From Crossaster papposus (taxonomy: Eukaryota; Echinodermata; Asteroidea; Velatida; Solasteridae), in NCBI GenBank assembly GCA_037893245.1, contig JBAIAA010000455.1:186001-250000 (forward strand): 64,000 nt of DNA, written 5' to 3'. Under the pieces are notes generated by a model that was not told where the DNA came from, did not search any database, and worked only from the letters and a program-made list of their open reading frames with translations. The position numbers and the translations under genes were made by a program. Each line of letters opens with the position of its first letter. Position 1 is the first letter of the stretch. Shown here piece after piece: positions 10,730 through 22,804 of the stretch.

Positions 10730-12779
10730 ATTTGCAAATGTTTGGCAACTGTGTCAGTCCTGAAAGAGTTGCCGCCTTACAAACCTAATGTTGAAAATGT
10801 TTTACTACAGTGTAGCTGCATCTATTATGGAAATTTTTAATAAGGCCTTAAAACAAATATTGATTGTATTTACACATTGTGGGTTTTACATGTACAAGTG
10901 TACAAACACCTCATAGAAGAAGGTGATTTGGTTGAAAACCTTTTACTTGGAGAACAGAATGTCTAGTCTGCAGGAGTCATGAATCATGTTGTAGTTGTTA
11001 TTTTTAATGTTTTTTATTGGTATTATTTTTTGTTCTATTTGTCCTTGTCAAAGCCTTTTCAAACAGTATCAATAACGCCAAAATGATGCGTTGGTAATGT
11101 CATTTATTGTCTCTAAGGAGTCCTTAGAGATGAAAAAAAGTGTACACTGAAAAAAAAGCATTAACTTGTTGCCCCATTTAAAAACAGTGGCATCTGACTG
11201 ATAACTTAAATGCAAGATTGTGACATTTACCCCATTTGACAATTGTATTACCTGCATGCTGTGTTACAGAGCACTTTCTGAAAATATGCTTTTAACTATA
11301 ACTTAAAACTTATTTTTCACTATTTTCTATAACTTTTGTGCAGTCCGTTTTTAGATTTGTAGCACATACCAACTTGTGCCGTAGTGTACAAAACATAGTA
11401 TTTTTTATTAGGCCTAATCATGACAAGTTTAAGGTCAACTTGCCGACAGAGTGTATAACTTAATTTGGTATAACTCTTGCCAGTTGCCATCACCTAACAA
11501 AGCCTAAGTAGTCCATAAATAATTTAAATTTATGAGAATGCACTTCAAACTTGATACATATACTGTATGTACTTCATTGTATATTCTAGGGTAATTGACA
11601 TCGTGATCATGGAACACATCTGATTTGCTTGGCAAACTGTTGACTGCTTTTATACTGTTAAAGTAAACTCGTCACAGTTATGTACTTTTTTATATTCCAA
11701 CAGTTTTGTACTTTTTGATATTACGACAGTTTTGTACTTTGTTGGATATTCCAGTTTTCAATATTGTTTAGTTTAAAGTTTTTGTATAACTGTACTATAA
11801 CCACGTTTTGATGGGCAACACAGTTTTGGAATTAATTGGTAATTATCATGATGAACAAGTTTCCTGTGAGCAGTATGTCATAACATATGGTCACCATGTG
11901 TGTCTTCAGGATTTGCCATGGTGCATGTTTTCTAAATTTTAATGCAACAAACAAATATTTTCACCAGGATATTTTTGAAATTAGGGTAATTCATGAGTGC
12001 ATTCGTCACTTCAAATGTAATACTGAAAATCTTGGAAAATTTGGATGACAGTGTGGGTGTGAGTTCAAATTATAGGCCTAGTCTAGTTTGGAAAACAAAA
12101 AGTAACTTATAAAATAATAGAACAGCTCGCTATCAACACTTTTAATCAACGTACTACAACACAAGCCCTTCAAAGTCGTTGCTTTTTTGTAATATCTTTG
12201 TATTTTAAAATGTTTGTAGTCAAACTTATTACCTCAGAAGTGCAGATAAGATAAGAGAACCTGAATCTTTTGATAGTAGATAGGATCATTTCCATGAGTA
12301 GTAAAATAATCGCTGTGGTCAGTCTCTAGAAGTATTTTGCTGATTAGAAGCCCTGAGTTATGAAATTCCAACATTATATTTGATCACAATTTCCGAACAA
12401 TAATATGCGGGAAGAAAGTCTATTTTTCAACCTTAAAATCAGGCAGATAGTAATCAACATGACCAGTCAGCTCAGCCAACAATATATTTTCACGTGTGTT
12501 GATTTCTTCTTTATAAAGTTCTGTTTATACTCGATATCATCTTGTTACTGTTTGCTGTGCATTTGGTTTTATAGGAAGCTCAGGAAAGTAATGCAGTAAA
12601 ATAAATAAAAAAAGAAAAGAATAGCAATTGCACTAATGGTAAGTTTCTATTAGATGGGAAATCTAATATGAAAAGAAATCTTTGTAGTTTGTTTTTGTCC
12701 ATTATGTGATTTTGCCTTAAATTTGTACTCTGTTTAAGTATTTTTAATAGATAATCAATAAACTATTCAACATTTCAAA
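10730..12779. other. AT-rich noncoding DNA downstream of the HECT gene
   Basis: Probably 3' untranslated and intergenic sequence. No ORF with family resemblance, no RNA gene and no terminal repeats were seen. An AATAAATAAA polyadenylation-like string occurs near 12600, far from the stop codon, so its relevance is unclear. Confidence 0.5.
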
Positions 12780-13150
12780 TTAATTTCAGTTGGAAAGAAT
12801 TGGAATGAGTTGGTATTGAGTTGGTGTGAGTTGGCCTATATTGCAATTACTGAACTTTTTGGAATTCCAATTTGAATGAATTTCAGACCAACTCATTCCA
12901 ATTGGAAATTTAATTGTTGACTGTTTATTTGATTTGATTGAAATTAGTTGTAATTTGTTTCTATCAACTGGAAATTTCACATCCTAATAATATATTTCCA
13001 ACTGGAAATTGTATTTCCCAAAAGGGTCTAGTTGGAAACAAATTCAAACTGAATCCAACGGCGTCAAATCGGGTGCAATTGGCTTTGTGCCAAAACACAA
13101 CAATAGAAAAATTCGAATTAGTTTCAACTGGAAAATTGAATTGGACATTT
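12780..13150. repeat. Degenerate AATTGGAA / CCAACTGGAAATT motif cluster
   Basis: Short self-complementary words (TTGGAAAGAATTGGAATGAG, CCAATTGGAAATT, CAACTGGAAATT) recur on both strands about ten times in 370 bp. The pattern looks like an eroded palindromic element or cryptic simple repeat. No terminal boundaries are definable. Confidence 0.5.
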
Positions 13151-14239
13151 TGATAAGGGAATTATAAAGCTGATGCTAATAAAAATATCATATTTAAGTA
13201 TTTAATTGTATTGTAGAGTTTCACTGCAATTTCTCATGCAGGTTTTGTTATGTTCTCAAAAACAAAATAAAAACATCAGTTGATCAACATTAGCAACTTC
13301 TATTCCCATGTTGTTATTTAATTTTATTTTCTGTTATGGACTCCTTAAATGAACTTAACAAAAGCTATGGACTTTACTCTCTCTTTTTTATTTACCAAAC
13401 ACATTCAGTGTGCTTTTGTGATTTTAGTGTACAAGTACGATGTAGTGTTCTACACTTCAACTCATGGGCGTCAATCAGTGGGGGGGTGGGGTGGGTCATG
13501 GGTCATGTGTCATGTCCCCCAAACTTGTCAAGGACGGGGGGACACAATATCAAATGTTCCCCCACGTTTTTGACACTGGTCTCTCTGTGAATGAGTGAAT
13601 ACAACCTCACAAAGTTTAGAACAGCCTCTCAGTTTATACAAATCATGTCCGCCCGTGAAAACTTAGACTGAGTATTCAATCTTCACCCCCAATGACCCTT
13701 TGAGAGTAGGTTGATAGACCACATTTTCCTTTTTTATCATCATGTTTAAGCACCCTACTTTTACCCATGATGTGCAAACTGTACTGAAGACTTGAAGGAT
13801 GCCTGCTCAACTGTTTAGTTTACTTAAAAACAATGCCCAAGGGTAGGCCTACCTTCTGGGCCAAAGCATACTAAAATTACGAGGTTAACAAAACAAAAAT
13901 TTAAGGGGGGTTCAAAAGGAAGGGTATACCTTTGGTGATTACTCAAAAAAATAATGAGCATTAAATTACTTGGTAAAGACCACTTGAGATGTTGATATTA
14001 TAAGACATTGTTATAGAAACGACCTCTTAGAATAAATGTAGTTTAGTAGCGTAATTTTTCTCACCAAAATTTGAATCTGAGAAAGGCTTCAGTGATAACC
14101 CTTTCTCGGACATCTGAAAGCACACAATTCTATGCAACAAGGGTGGTTTTGTTTGTTTGTTTACTGGGGTGTATGACCTAACACCTGCAATCCTGGGACC
14201 AGTGTTGGAAAACAAACCAATAAAGTCGGGACATTTTGA
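13151..14239. other. Noncoding stretch with G/C-rich TE-like patch
   Basis: A G-rich then C-rich patch at 13475-13570 (GGGGGGGTGGGG, CATGTCCCCC, GGGGGGACAC) resembles short dispersed repeats of marine invertebrates. No ORF of interest and no RNA gene were found. Confidence 0.4.
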
Positions 14240-14242
14240 AAT

Positions 14243-14268
14243 GTCGGGACCGGATTTCCGGTCCCGAC
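14243..14268. other. Perfect 26-bp GC palindrome
   Basis: GTCGGGACCGGA and its exact complement TCCGGTCCCGAC are separated by TT. A further GTCGGGAC copy lies 18 bp upstream and a T7 run follows at once. It would fold as a strong hairpin followed by U-run, or it may be the remnant of a small inverted-repeat transposon. Confidence 0.8.
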
Positions 14269-14498
14269 TTTTTTTAGTCCAGAAAAGTGATTAGATGATG
14301 CCGCCCTCTGTTGTTCAATACTTTACAGCCCGGTCCTGCAATTCGCGTTTGTTTTCGTTTTGTTGTTTTCAAGATCATCTCAGATGCCGACGTGTAGACT
14401 GTCGAAATGTATAGCGCGCCCTCTTTTGTCGGACTCGAACAGTGTAACGATTGTTTCTCTGTACGTACAGCCTATACAGGTAACCCACACGTATTCTT

Positions 14499-14880
14499 AG
14501 TGTTCCTTCGTTTTGAACGTACGTACGACCGTACACCGTCAAGACTTTTCCATCGCCCAATGAGAAGCTCTGCACAACAGGCTCCGCCCAATTCAGACCG
14601 TTGTATTGATTGAAAATCATAAATATTCATGTTATACATAAGAGCTTTTTCAAGAAAGGCAGTGCACACAGAAAATCCCGTATTGTACATGTACCTGTAA
14701 AGTAGGTACATGTACAAAGTTGATATCTAAGCGCAAAGCTGCATCAATATGCACCTATTCCATGTACCACACGTTGCTATTCCCCATAGCATGCACTGTG
14801 CGGTACGAACAATAAAAAGAATGCCACCTGTTAATAGGAATTGAGCCCGTAAAAGAATGTCATTTGAAAGTAGGTTGTGT
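14499..14880. repeat. Left terminal inverted repeat of the Harbinger-like element
   Basis: It matches the reverse complement of 22805-23194. Shared blocks are the CGTACGTACGACCGTACACC region, GAGAAGCTCTGCACAACAGG, a TATTGATTGAAAATCATAAA block and CCGCACGTTGCTAT-like and GTTAATAGGAATT blocks. The outer 210 bp are nearly identical; the inner part has drifted and contains TACATGTAC runs. Confidence 0.85.
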
Positions 14881-16641
14881 TGCGTAGTTGAAAGTAGACC
14901 CTGTTTCTATTGCAAGATGGAATAATATACAAACAGTTTTCGCTATTAAATAATAAATAAAAAAATGCTATGTTCAACAGAAATTTAAATGTGTTAACAT
15001 TTTAACAAATTCGAAGAAGTTAGAAATGTTTCCTGATTTAGTCGTTGACATTCACCTCAATCCAAGAAACCTCTTTGATGATCTGGTGAGGGACCCGCCA
15101 GGGTTGTTTCGTCTCACAGGAGAAACACCAGAGTCGATGCTGATGGTCACCCGTGATCTGCAGTCTTTTATCACTAACCAGGGACCCGGAAGGAGACATC
15201 TCTATCGCCCCATTAATAGAATCCTGATGGCTTTGATATGGCTTCGACAGTACCCAACTTATGATGTACTCGCTGCATTATTTAATATGAATGAGGCTGC
15301 TGTCACGTACGAGAGACATTTATTCTGTCATAACTTTACTTTGGTATTATTTCGAATCAAACATTTCTTGGCCAAGTAGGGAGAAATGGATCGCCATTAG
15401 AGGGAAGTGTGATGTATTTCCTACTGCAGTGGGGGCCATCGATGGCACCCTACATGAAATACAAAAGACCACAGTCAGAGAACCAAGAGGACTTTTACAG
15501 CGGATATTCTCGATATCACTGTATGAGCACACATGTAAGAGTTTTGCAATTGCCATTTTTTTCACTCAAGTTTACGTTCAACTCTTTTCTTACCGAGCAC
15601 TGTTGTCTAGGTTACCACACTCCGGTTACTATTATTACCACAGCAATGTTTTTAAGTTTTATTGTAAAACGCCTTCGCGTGACAGTGCAATGGAAATGAA
15701 ATTTGTGTATTCTTAACAAGGGTTGTCATAAATTATTAAGAGTGGATCCACGTAAATATTTCATATAAGTGTCCTCGGCATTTTTTTTTTTTTTGTAATA
15801 TGAAAGGACTTGGTAAGCAAGTAACCAAAATTGAACTAATTTTTTTTTCTTATGCCCGTTGCCATGGTAACGGGTCATTTGGTGTTTTGGGCATTTTAAG
15901 CCAGTTTTGGGGCCGTAAAAACAGTTTTTTTGCTTATTTAAAACAAATCACCCAGCCAAATTACAAAATGTTATCACAAAATTAACTATATCATTACAAA
16001 GTATCACCCTTGCCCTTACTTGAGAACAAAATAAAAGTGTTTAAATTGCACCCTAATGCTATTTTTAGAACATGCATTAAAGCATGTTTTCAGAACTTGT
16101 AAAATTGACATTTTTAACAAATTTTTGTCCCTCAAAAAGTAAACTTGCCAGGGGTCTCAGAATATTTTCCTTTTGGATTGGATTAGAGCCAACATTGGTC
16201 TTTTCATATCTGGTGAGAAAAGTTTGGGGGATTGTATCCTCTTGAGGCAGTACTGCATCAAAAATTGTAATTTTCCCAAAAAACGAAAAAAATGAAATTT
16301 GAACTTTTTCTTTAGTTTGAAGTAATAATACACACAAACAATAATATTTTTATGAATCTTGCGCCTTTTTCAAATCATAAGAGTGAATTGTAGGCCTATC
16401 AATTACACCTATTGAATAAGCAGCATTTTTGACGGCGAAAATCTAGACTAATCCCCTCCACAACATTTCTTACATACCATTTTCTGATAACATTTTATTA
16501 GTGACATATACAAAGAGGATACTTGTTGTGAACTAAAACATTATTTCTACAGAACCCAACAGCCCCTTTAAGCACGTCACCCCTCAAAAACACAGCTTTA
16601 TCGCCTGCAAGTGTATCCAAAGTGTTGCGTTATAGCGCCCC

Positions 16642-16713
16642 CCTATTGGCGGGACTCGAACCTGCGACCTCCGGAATAACGGACCGGCGCTCTACCAACT
16701 GAGCTATCTTATA
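16642..16713 (-). tRNA. tRNA-like sequence (degenerate)
   Basis: On the minus strand arm lengths are exactly canonical. The D-arm is GCTCAGTTGGTAGAGC, the anticodon stem CCGGT/TCCGG has GTT at positions 34-36, and the T-arm is GCAGG-TTCGAGT-CCCGC. Against a working tRNA: C instead of U at position 33, a mismatch at 31/39, and a poorly paired acceptor stem. A second relative lies at 45993-46064. Best read as part of a tRNA-derived repeat. Confidence 0.5.
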
Positions 16714-16892
16714 GTCTTTGCCAACGACCACTGTATTCGACAGTGCAACCGCACACGATTTATATTCCCATCAGCTCCCTCGATCACGCAATGGTCTTTG
16801 CAAATTGCTTAAATGGGGCGTGACTTTTAAATACAAATTCGACCATTCGAATATAGGCATAGCTTCTTCACGCAGTCAACTACCATTCAACT

Positions 16893-16960
16893 ATGTTGGC
16901 AGTCTCCCAAATTGTCAGTATCTTTGTTCGAGGACGCCAGTCGGAAGTCACAAACACCAT
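16893..16960. repeat. Conserved module accompanying the tRNA-like sequence, copy 1
   Basis: The block with CTCCCAAATTGTCAGTATCT, then GCCAGTC and GAAGTCA, recurs at 46098-46168. In both places it lies on the 5' side of the tRNA-like sequence on the minus strand, about 180 bp away here and 34 bp away in the other copy. Confidence 0.75.
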
Positions 16961-17659
16961 AATGCCGTGTCGCCATGGGATCACACTCGATTTTACGATA
17001 CAACCTGGGAAGCGACATTGTGGGGATCACTCAATGAGGATACAGCTTTTTATCTTATACATGTGTACCACACAAATAAACCACATACATTTGTTTGTTT
17101 TGATTGGTTTTAAAAAGTTGTTATATGGTATAATAGTTCAAATATAAAAATATACAAGTGCAAAAAAGCCCTATGTTTTGTTCTTCGAACTGACATAGCT
17201 CTAAGGGAGCGCTATAATGTAGCACTTTGAATACACTAGCAGGCAAGAACGTTTTGTTTTTGAGAGGTGACGTGCTTAAAGGGGCTGTTGGTTTGTTTTT
17301 TTGAAATAATGATTTAGTTGGGTTCTGTAGTAATAATGTTTTAGTTCACAACAAGTATTGTTTTGTCTTTATATATACCACTAATAAAATGTTATCAGAA
17401 AATAGAATGTAAGAAATGCAGTGGAGGGAGTTAGTCTAGATTTTCGCCATAACAAATGCAGCTTATTCAGTAGGAGTAATTCACAGGCCTACAACTCACT
17501 CTTATAATTTGAAAAAGAAGCCAGATTCATACAAGTACAATTGCTGTGTGTATTATTACTTTGAAGGAAAAGCTCAAATTTCATTTTCCCAGATTTTTGG
17601 GGAAATTACCATTGATGCAGTACTGCCTAAAGAAGATGCAATCCCCTAAACTTTTCTTA

Positions 17660-18434
17660 GGCCCCTGTCACACTTGTCCGAATCTATAATTCCATTCATA
17701 AACCGATCTGAAATATTATTAATTCGAACACGTTCGGAGAGAAATGTCAAAAAACCAGCCAGAAATGATAATACACCGATCATAATCCGGTCTTATTCCG
17801 GATCTAATAAGTTGCTATTCCGATTGCAATCCGTCTATATTCAAAACCTCTCCGATCATCACCGGACATGCCACTTTGAAAAATGTATTGATCTCAAGAC
17901 CGACCGCTTTTATAGCAATTTTGCCGTCCCCGGATCTCCCGCTGAACCGGAATTTATTCGTTATATGATGTTATATATAATTACATCGTGGTAATGCGGT
18001 ATATCGTCGGATTTAGTGACATCAAAGTCGGTGCGTCCGTTTTTTGATCGGCATTACAATGGTGTGGGTTCGGAATGAAATCTGAATACATACGGTTATC
18101 GATCGGAATCGGAGGCCTTTTCCGTACTCTTCCGTACCTATTCCACATTGCAACGAATGGCAACGAATGAGTACAGTGCATATTCCGTGTGTATACCGGA
18201 TACCGTCCGTATTGAGGTTGCCGCGACAATTCGGATAAATTATTAAACAGGTTCAATAATTTCTCCGAGTTTCTCAGTGCATCACCGAACGTACACGAGT
18301 ATATAGCGTTGGAAAACCGAGGGAAACCGAGGGAAAACCGTTTGAGTTCAGTTCAAACCGATTAAACACCGAATTCACAATTTTTTACTCGGAACATGAA
18401 CGGAGTGACGATTCGGACAAGTGTGACAGGGGCT
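17660..18434. mobile_element. MITE with CCCCTGTCACACTTGTCCG ends, TTA target duplication
   Basis: Inverted ends GGCCCCTGTCACACTTGTCC and AGCCCCTGTCACACTTGTCC are flanked by TTA (17657-17659, 18435-18437). The interrupted arm sequence resumes exactly after the second TTA. The uninterrupted sister arm at about 19060-19090 serves as an empty site and confirms a 3-bp duplication, as in PIF/Harbinger. The 775-bp interior is rich in CCGAT/ATCGG and TCCG words and has no transposase. Confidence 0.9.
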
Positions 18435-20372
18435 TTACCAGTATGGAAAGACCAATGTTGGCTCTAATCAAATCCAAAAGGGAAATATTTCAGGCTAAAA
18501 CCCCTGGCAAGTTGACTTTTTGAGGGACAAAAATAGAATTACAATTTTACAAGTTCTAAAAACATGCTTTGACGCATGTTCTAAAAAAATTTAACCATTT
18601 AATTATTTTCTCAAGTAAGGGCAAGGATGATTCTTTGTGATCGTTGATTTTGTGATTTAATTTTGCATTTTGGTTGCATAACGGGACTGTTGGGTTATGT
18701 AGAAATAATGCTTTAGTTGGGTTCTGTAGAAATAATTGTTTCGTTCACAACAAGTATTGTTTCCTCTTTGTATATGCCACTAATAAAATGTTATCAGAAA
18801 ATGGTATGTAAGAAATGTTGTGGAGGGGGTTAGTCTAAAGTTTCGCTGTCAAAAATGCTGCTTATTCAGTAGAAGTAATTCACAGGCCTACAACTCACTT
18901 GTATGATTTGAAAAAGGCGCCAGATTCAACAAATGTTATTGTTTTCGTGTATTATTACTTCAAACTAAAGAAAAAGTTCAAATTTCATTTGTTTAGTTTT
19001 TTGGAAAAATGACAAATTTTGATTCAGTACTGCCTTAAGAGGATACAATCCCCCAAACTTTTCTCACCAGATATGAAAAGACCAATGTTGGCTCTAATCC
19101 AATCCAAAAGGAAAATATTCTGAGACCCCTGGCAAGGTGACTTTTAGAGAGACAAAAATAGGTTAAAAATGTCAATTTTACAAGTTCTGAAAACATGCTT
19201 TAATGCATGTTCTAAAAATAGCATAAGGGTGAAATTTAAAACATTTATTTTTGTTCTCAAGTAAGGGCAAGGATGATACTTTGTAATGATATAGTTTATT
19301 TTGTGATAAAATTTTGTATTTTGACTTGGTGATTTTTTGAAAATAAGCACAAAAACTGTTTTTGCGGCCCCAAAACTGGCTAAAAGTGCCCAAAACACAA
19401 AATGGCCCATTACCATGGCAACGGGCAATAGAAAAAAAAAATTATTTCAATTTTGGTTACTTGCTTACCAAGTCCTTTCATATTAAAAAAAAAAAAAAAA
19501 ATGCCGAGGACACTTATATGAAATATTTACGTGGACCCACTCTTAAGTGCTCTTAGGGCCATGAAATGAACTTTACAATAGAAGATCACCAGTCCAGTTA
19601 TATTTGCCTCAGTTTGTATCTCCCACCATGCAAAGCCTCAAGTTTTATTTATTTGGTTATATACTCTGTATATATCTCTATAACATAATTCCGTGTAAGG
19701 TCTCAAACTGAAGATATATATTTTTTTTTAAGAAATAAAAAGAGAAAGGTTTTTAGTAAGAAGGATATTACCTGATCCCTCATCATCGTCTCATATCTCC
19801 TATCTATCATCTCTCATCTTCCCCATCGTCATATTTTACGATCAACTCTAATTATTTTCCCCTCACCGTCTTCCATTTTCACTAACGTCTCTCAATTGTC
19901 ATATTTCTTTAATTACACCACAATCATCCCTTGAAAAACATCATAATAAAATCATAGATTTGTTTTCTTCACAGATAATCATCGACAACATCCGCTATGT
20001 TCAGAGTGGCTTTCTTGGACATCAGAACGATGTTGGCCAGGACCACCATACATTGGCCCTGACCTGGATTTGAACTTTCCGGATGACAGTTGTCTTCTTG
20101 GGGATAACTGCTACGCCAACAGGTATCCAGTAATGACAAGATACAGACGGGATCAGATCCGAAATGTGGCAGATGCTGATGAACGTATGGCCATGGGTGT
20201 GTTTAATGAGGAACATTCGAGATGTAGAATTGAGCACGTTATAGGATTCTTCAAGACATACCGAGCAGTGAAGGGTGTGTACCGACATCCAAGATGGCTG
20301 ATGCCCATTGTCGCGGAACTCTGCGCCTGCCTAGCCCAGCGACATTTGAGATTAACAGACAATATTCATTGA

Positions 20373-20990
20373 TTTAAATTAAAGGCATACCGTTGGTTGT
20401 TTAAAGGTTAAATATAGACTTAGTAAAGCTGACAGTGCAGTGTTTTTACTTTGTGTGATTCAATATATACATGATAAAACAAACCCGTAAAAATTTAGGC
20501 TTAATCCTTCATCTAAGTCAGGAGAAAATATTAAAAATCCGTGCAAACTTTCAGCGTGTAAACACTGACATTGTCCTTAATTTCGATTGTTACAATCAAA
20601 ATTGCTTAAAATGCTATTTTCTCGACTTTTGGAGTATTTCAGACAGAAATATTTTCATGTTGCGATTTTCATTCTCCAATTCGTGTTTCAAGTTTGGGGA
20701 CATTGAAACTAAATATGGTCACCTTTTGTTAATGTTCACACCGGCACTTTCTAGAAGTTTCACATATACTTTCATCTTAAAAGAAAGATCCTGCAAGGAT
20801 TGAAACATCAGGCCCTAACTTTAAGCAAACAAAAACAACTTTGTAAGAGAAAGGTAAATTTCCGTCGTTACGAGTACTTTATAAATGTGTGTATTTACCA
20901 GGGAGTTGGACGGGGCCCTGGTCAAACATATAGCAAGGGTTTGGTTGTCCGGTCAGTTGTCCGGCAATGTAACCAAAGGTACAGCAGTGT
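20373..20990. other. 3' flank of transposase, noncoding
   Basis: No further recognisable ORF. It probably holds the 3' untranslated part of the transposase unit before the minisatellite. Confidence 0.5.
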
Positions 20991-22010
20991 GGTCTATGAT
21001 CAAACCAAATCTCATTTGAATGTGAACAGCAGACCTGAATAGCATTACGACCGAACGAAATCTCATTTGAATGTGAACAGCAGCAACCTGAACAGCATTA
21101 CGACCAAACGAAATCTCATTTGAATGTGAACAGCAGACCTGAATAGCATTACGAACGAACGAAATCTCATTTGAATGTGAACAGCAGCAACCTGAACAGC
21201 ATTACGACCAAACGAAATCTCATTTGAATGTGAACAGCAGACCTGAACAGCATTACGACCGAACGAAATCTCATTTGAATGTGAACAGCAGACCTGAACA
21301 GCATTTCGACCGAACGAAATCTCATTTGAATGTGAACAGCAGACCTGAACAGCATTACGACCAAACGAAATCTCATTTAAATGTGAACAGCAGACCTGTA
21401 AAGCCTTACGACCCAACGAAATCTCATTTAAATGTGAACAGCAGACCTGAACAGCATTACGACCGAACGAAATCTCATTTGAATGTGAACAGCAGACCTG
21501 AACAGCATTACGACCAAACGAAATCTCATTTAAATGTGAACAGCAGACCTGAACAGCATTACGACCGAACGAAATCTCATTTGAATGTGAACAGCAGAAC
21601 TGAACAGCATTACGACCAAACGAAATCTCATTTAAATGTGAACAGCAGACCTGAACAGCATTACGACCGAACGAAATTTCATTTGAATGTGAACAGCAGA
21701 ACTGAACAGCATTACGACCGAACGAAATCTCATTTGAATGTGAACAGCAGACCTGAACAGCATTACGACCGAACGAAATCTCATTTGAATGTGAACAGCA
21801 GACCTGAACAGCATTACGACCCAACGAAATCTCATTTAAATGTGAACAGCAGACCTGAACAGCATTACGACCGAACGAAATCTCATTTGAATGTGAACAG
21901 CAGAACTGAACAGCATTACGATCGAACGAAATCTCATTTGAATGTGAACAGCAGAACTGAACAGCATTACGACCGAACGAAATCTCATTTGAATGTGAAC
22001 AGCAGACCTG
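20991..22010. repeat. 51-bp minisatellite, about 20 copies
   Basis: The unit is AAATCTCATTTGAATGTGAA followed by a CAGCAGACCTGAACAGCATT block and ACGACCGAACG. Early copies carry an extra CAG-type triplet. As 51 is divisible by three, the array stays open in several frames on both strands (for example 21224-22156 plus and 21063-22061 minus). Substitutions are silent and non-silent alike, so I treat these ORFs as artefacts of periodicity. Confidence 0.95.
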
Positions 22011-22056
22011 TTGCAAGGAGAGATGCACCCGGCTCCACCACGGCAAGACATTATGA

Positions 22057-22226
22057 AGCACGATATGTGGCAGAGAAAACCCCCCTTCTTTGTGTTGACC
22101 ATTGTGTTCCCGGAAGCTCAGGAGTTCCTTTTAGGTTTCAAGGGGGGATGGGTTAGGTTACAATAGTGTTGAGTGTGTATAAAGTATAGGGATAAGAGGG
22201 GGTACCCCTCTGCCACATATCGTGCT
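22057..22226. mobile_element. Short TIR element (AGCACGATATGTGGCAGAG ends), copy 1
   Basis: Perfect 19-bp inverted ends AGCACGATATGTGGCAGAG enclose 132 bp with GTTACAATAGTGTTGAGTG and GTATAGGGATAAG. A diverged, inverted copy lies at 30172-30382. No coding capacity. Confidence 0.8.
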
Positions 22227-22804
22227 GGGTATACGGCAAGATGATGAACGACAAACAGGAATAGGCTGTCCATTTCATGTAAGATTTAAGTTTGCTTATT
22301 ATAATTAGCCTATTAGGCTATAGTTTTTATTTATTTTAAAGATGTCACAAGATACTCTTTTGCTATGTTATTTTAAACCCTCGTGTTTTTAATAAATTCA
22401 TTACGATGAATTTTAAAAAAATACTCTGAGAATTGTTTTATTTCGGATGTCATTACCAGTGTATGTATTTACATTAAAGTTCGACAACACCTTGATGGAA
22501 AAGCTGAGTAATGCGATAAGTAATGTGCTTGTTTGAGACATGGACATTTTTCTTAATTTAACATTTTTAAATTTAAATACGTAACAAATACCAGGATTGA
22601 AACATTCTAGAACATTTTAGGTATTCAAAATGATGCTGTACATAAATAACGGGGTCCCCTGCAATTAATATAATTTCAATGCATCTACACAATAAGGCAT
22701 TTTTACTATTTGGTTCATAAAAGATGGTTGTTATTTAAATTATTATTTATTAGGTGATTATTTATTTAGATGCAAATAAAAACAGAGTCGTGTCAAGAGC
22801 CACG
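22227..22804. other. AT-rich interior of the Harbinger-like element
   Basis: No ORF or RNA gene. Lies between the short TIR element and the right terminal inverted repeat. Confidence 0.5.

Larger units (their letters stand above)
15740..19542. mobile_element. TTAA-flanked foldback transposon with long inverted arms
   Basis: Ends GAGTGG(A/G)TCCACGTAAAT are immediately flanked by TTAA on both sides (15736-15739, 19543-19546), the target used by Kolobok and piggyBac elements. The left arm (15740 to about 16645) pairs with two tandem right-arm copies. The outer one, 18685-19542, is full length. The inner one, about 17201-18684, is cut short and split by a MITE. The unique centre (16645-17200) carries a tRNA-like sequence and a conserved module. 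There is no transposase. Confidence 0.85.
15026..20372 (+). pseudogene. Harbinger-type DDE transposase, two exons, frameshifted
   Basis: Exon 1 (15026-15533) encodes MFPDLVVDIH, then the helix-turn-helix segment ILMALIWLRQYPTYDVLAAL, then WPSREKW and FPTAVGAIDGTLHEI with the first catalytic Asp (codon 15441-15443), then FYSGYSRYHCMSTH. A donor (GTAAGAG) follows at 15534. The acceptor TTCTTCACAG at 19974 opens exon 2, which continues the family sequence without gap: IIIDNIRYVQSGFLGHQNDV, FPDDSCLLGDNCY (second Asp, 20103-20105), RIEHVIGFFKTYRAV (Glu, 20232-20234), and VYRHPRWLMPIVAELCACL. All three DDE residues survive. Frame breaks: near 15310, an extra A in A4 at 15463-15466, and one near 20045. 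The 4.4-kb intron is swollen by the foldback element. It is inactive as read. Confidence 0.9.

Noticed and set aside
16642..16713. Functional tRNA-Asn (GTT at anticodon positions)
   Set aside because: C at position 33, mismatched anticodon stem end and poor acceptor pairing; located inside a transposon.
21063..22156. Long ORFs on both strands over the 51-bp repeat
   Set aside because: The period is a multiple of three and lacks stops, so both strands stay open by chance; no start context or domain supports a gene.
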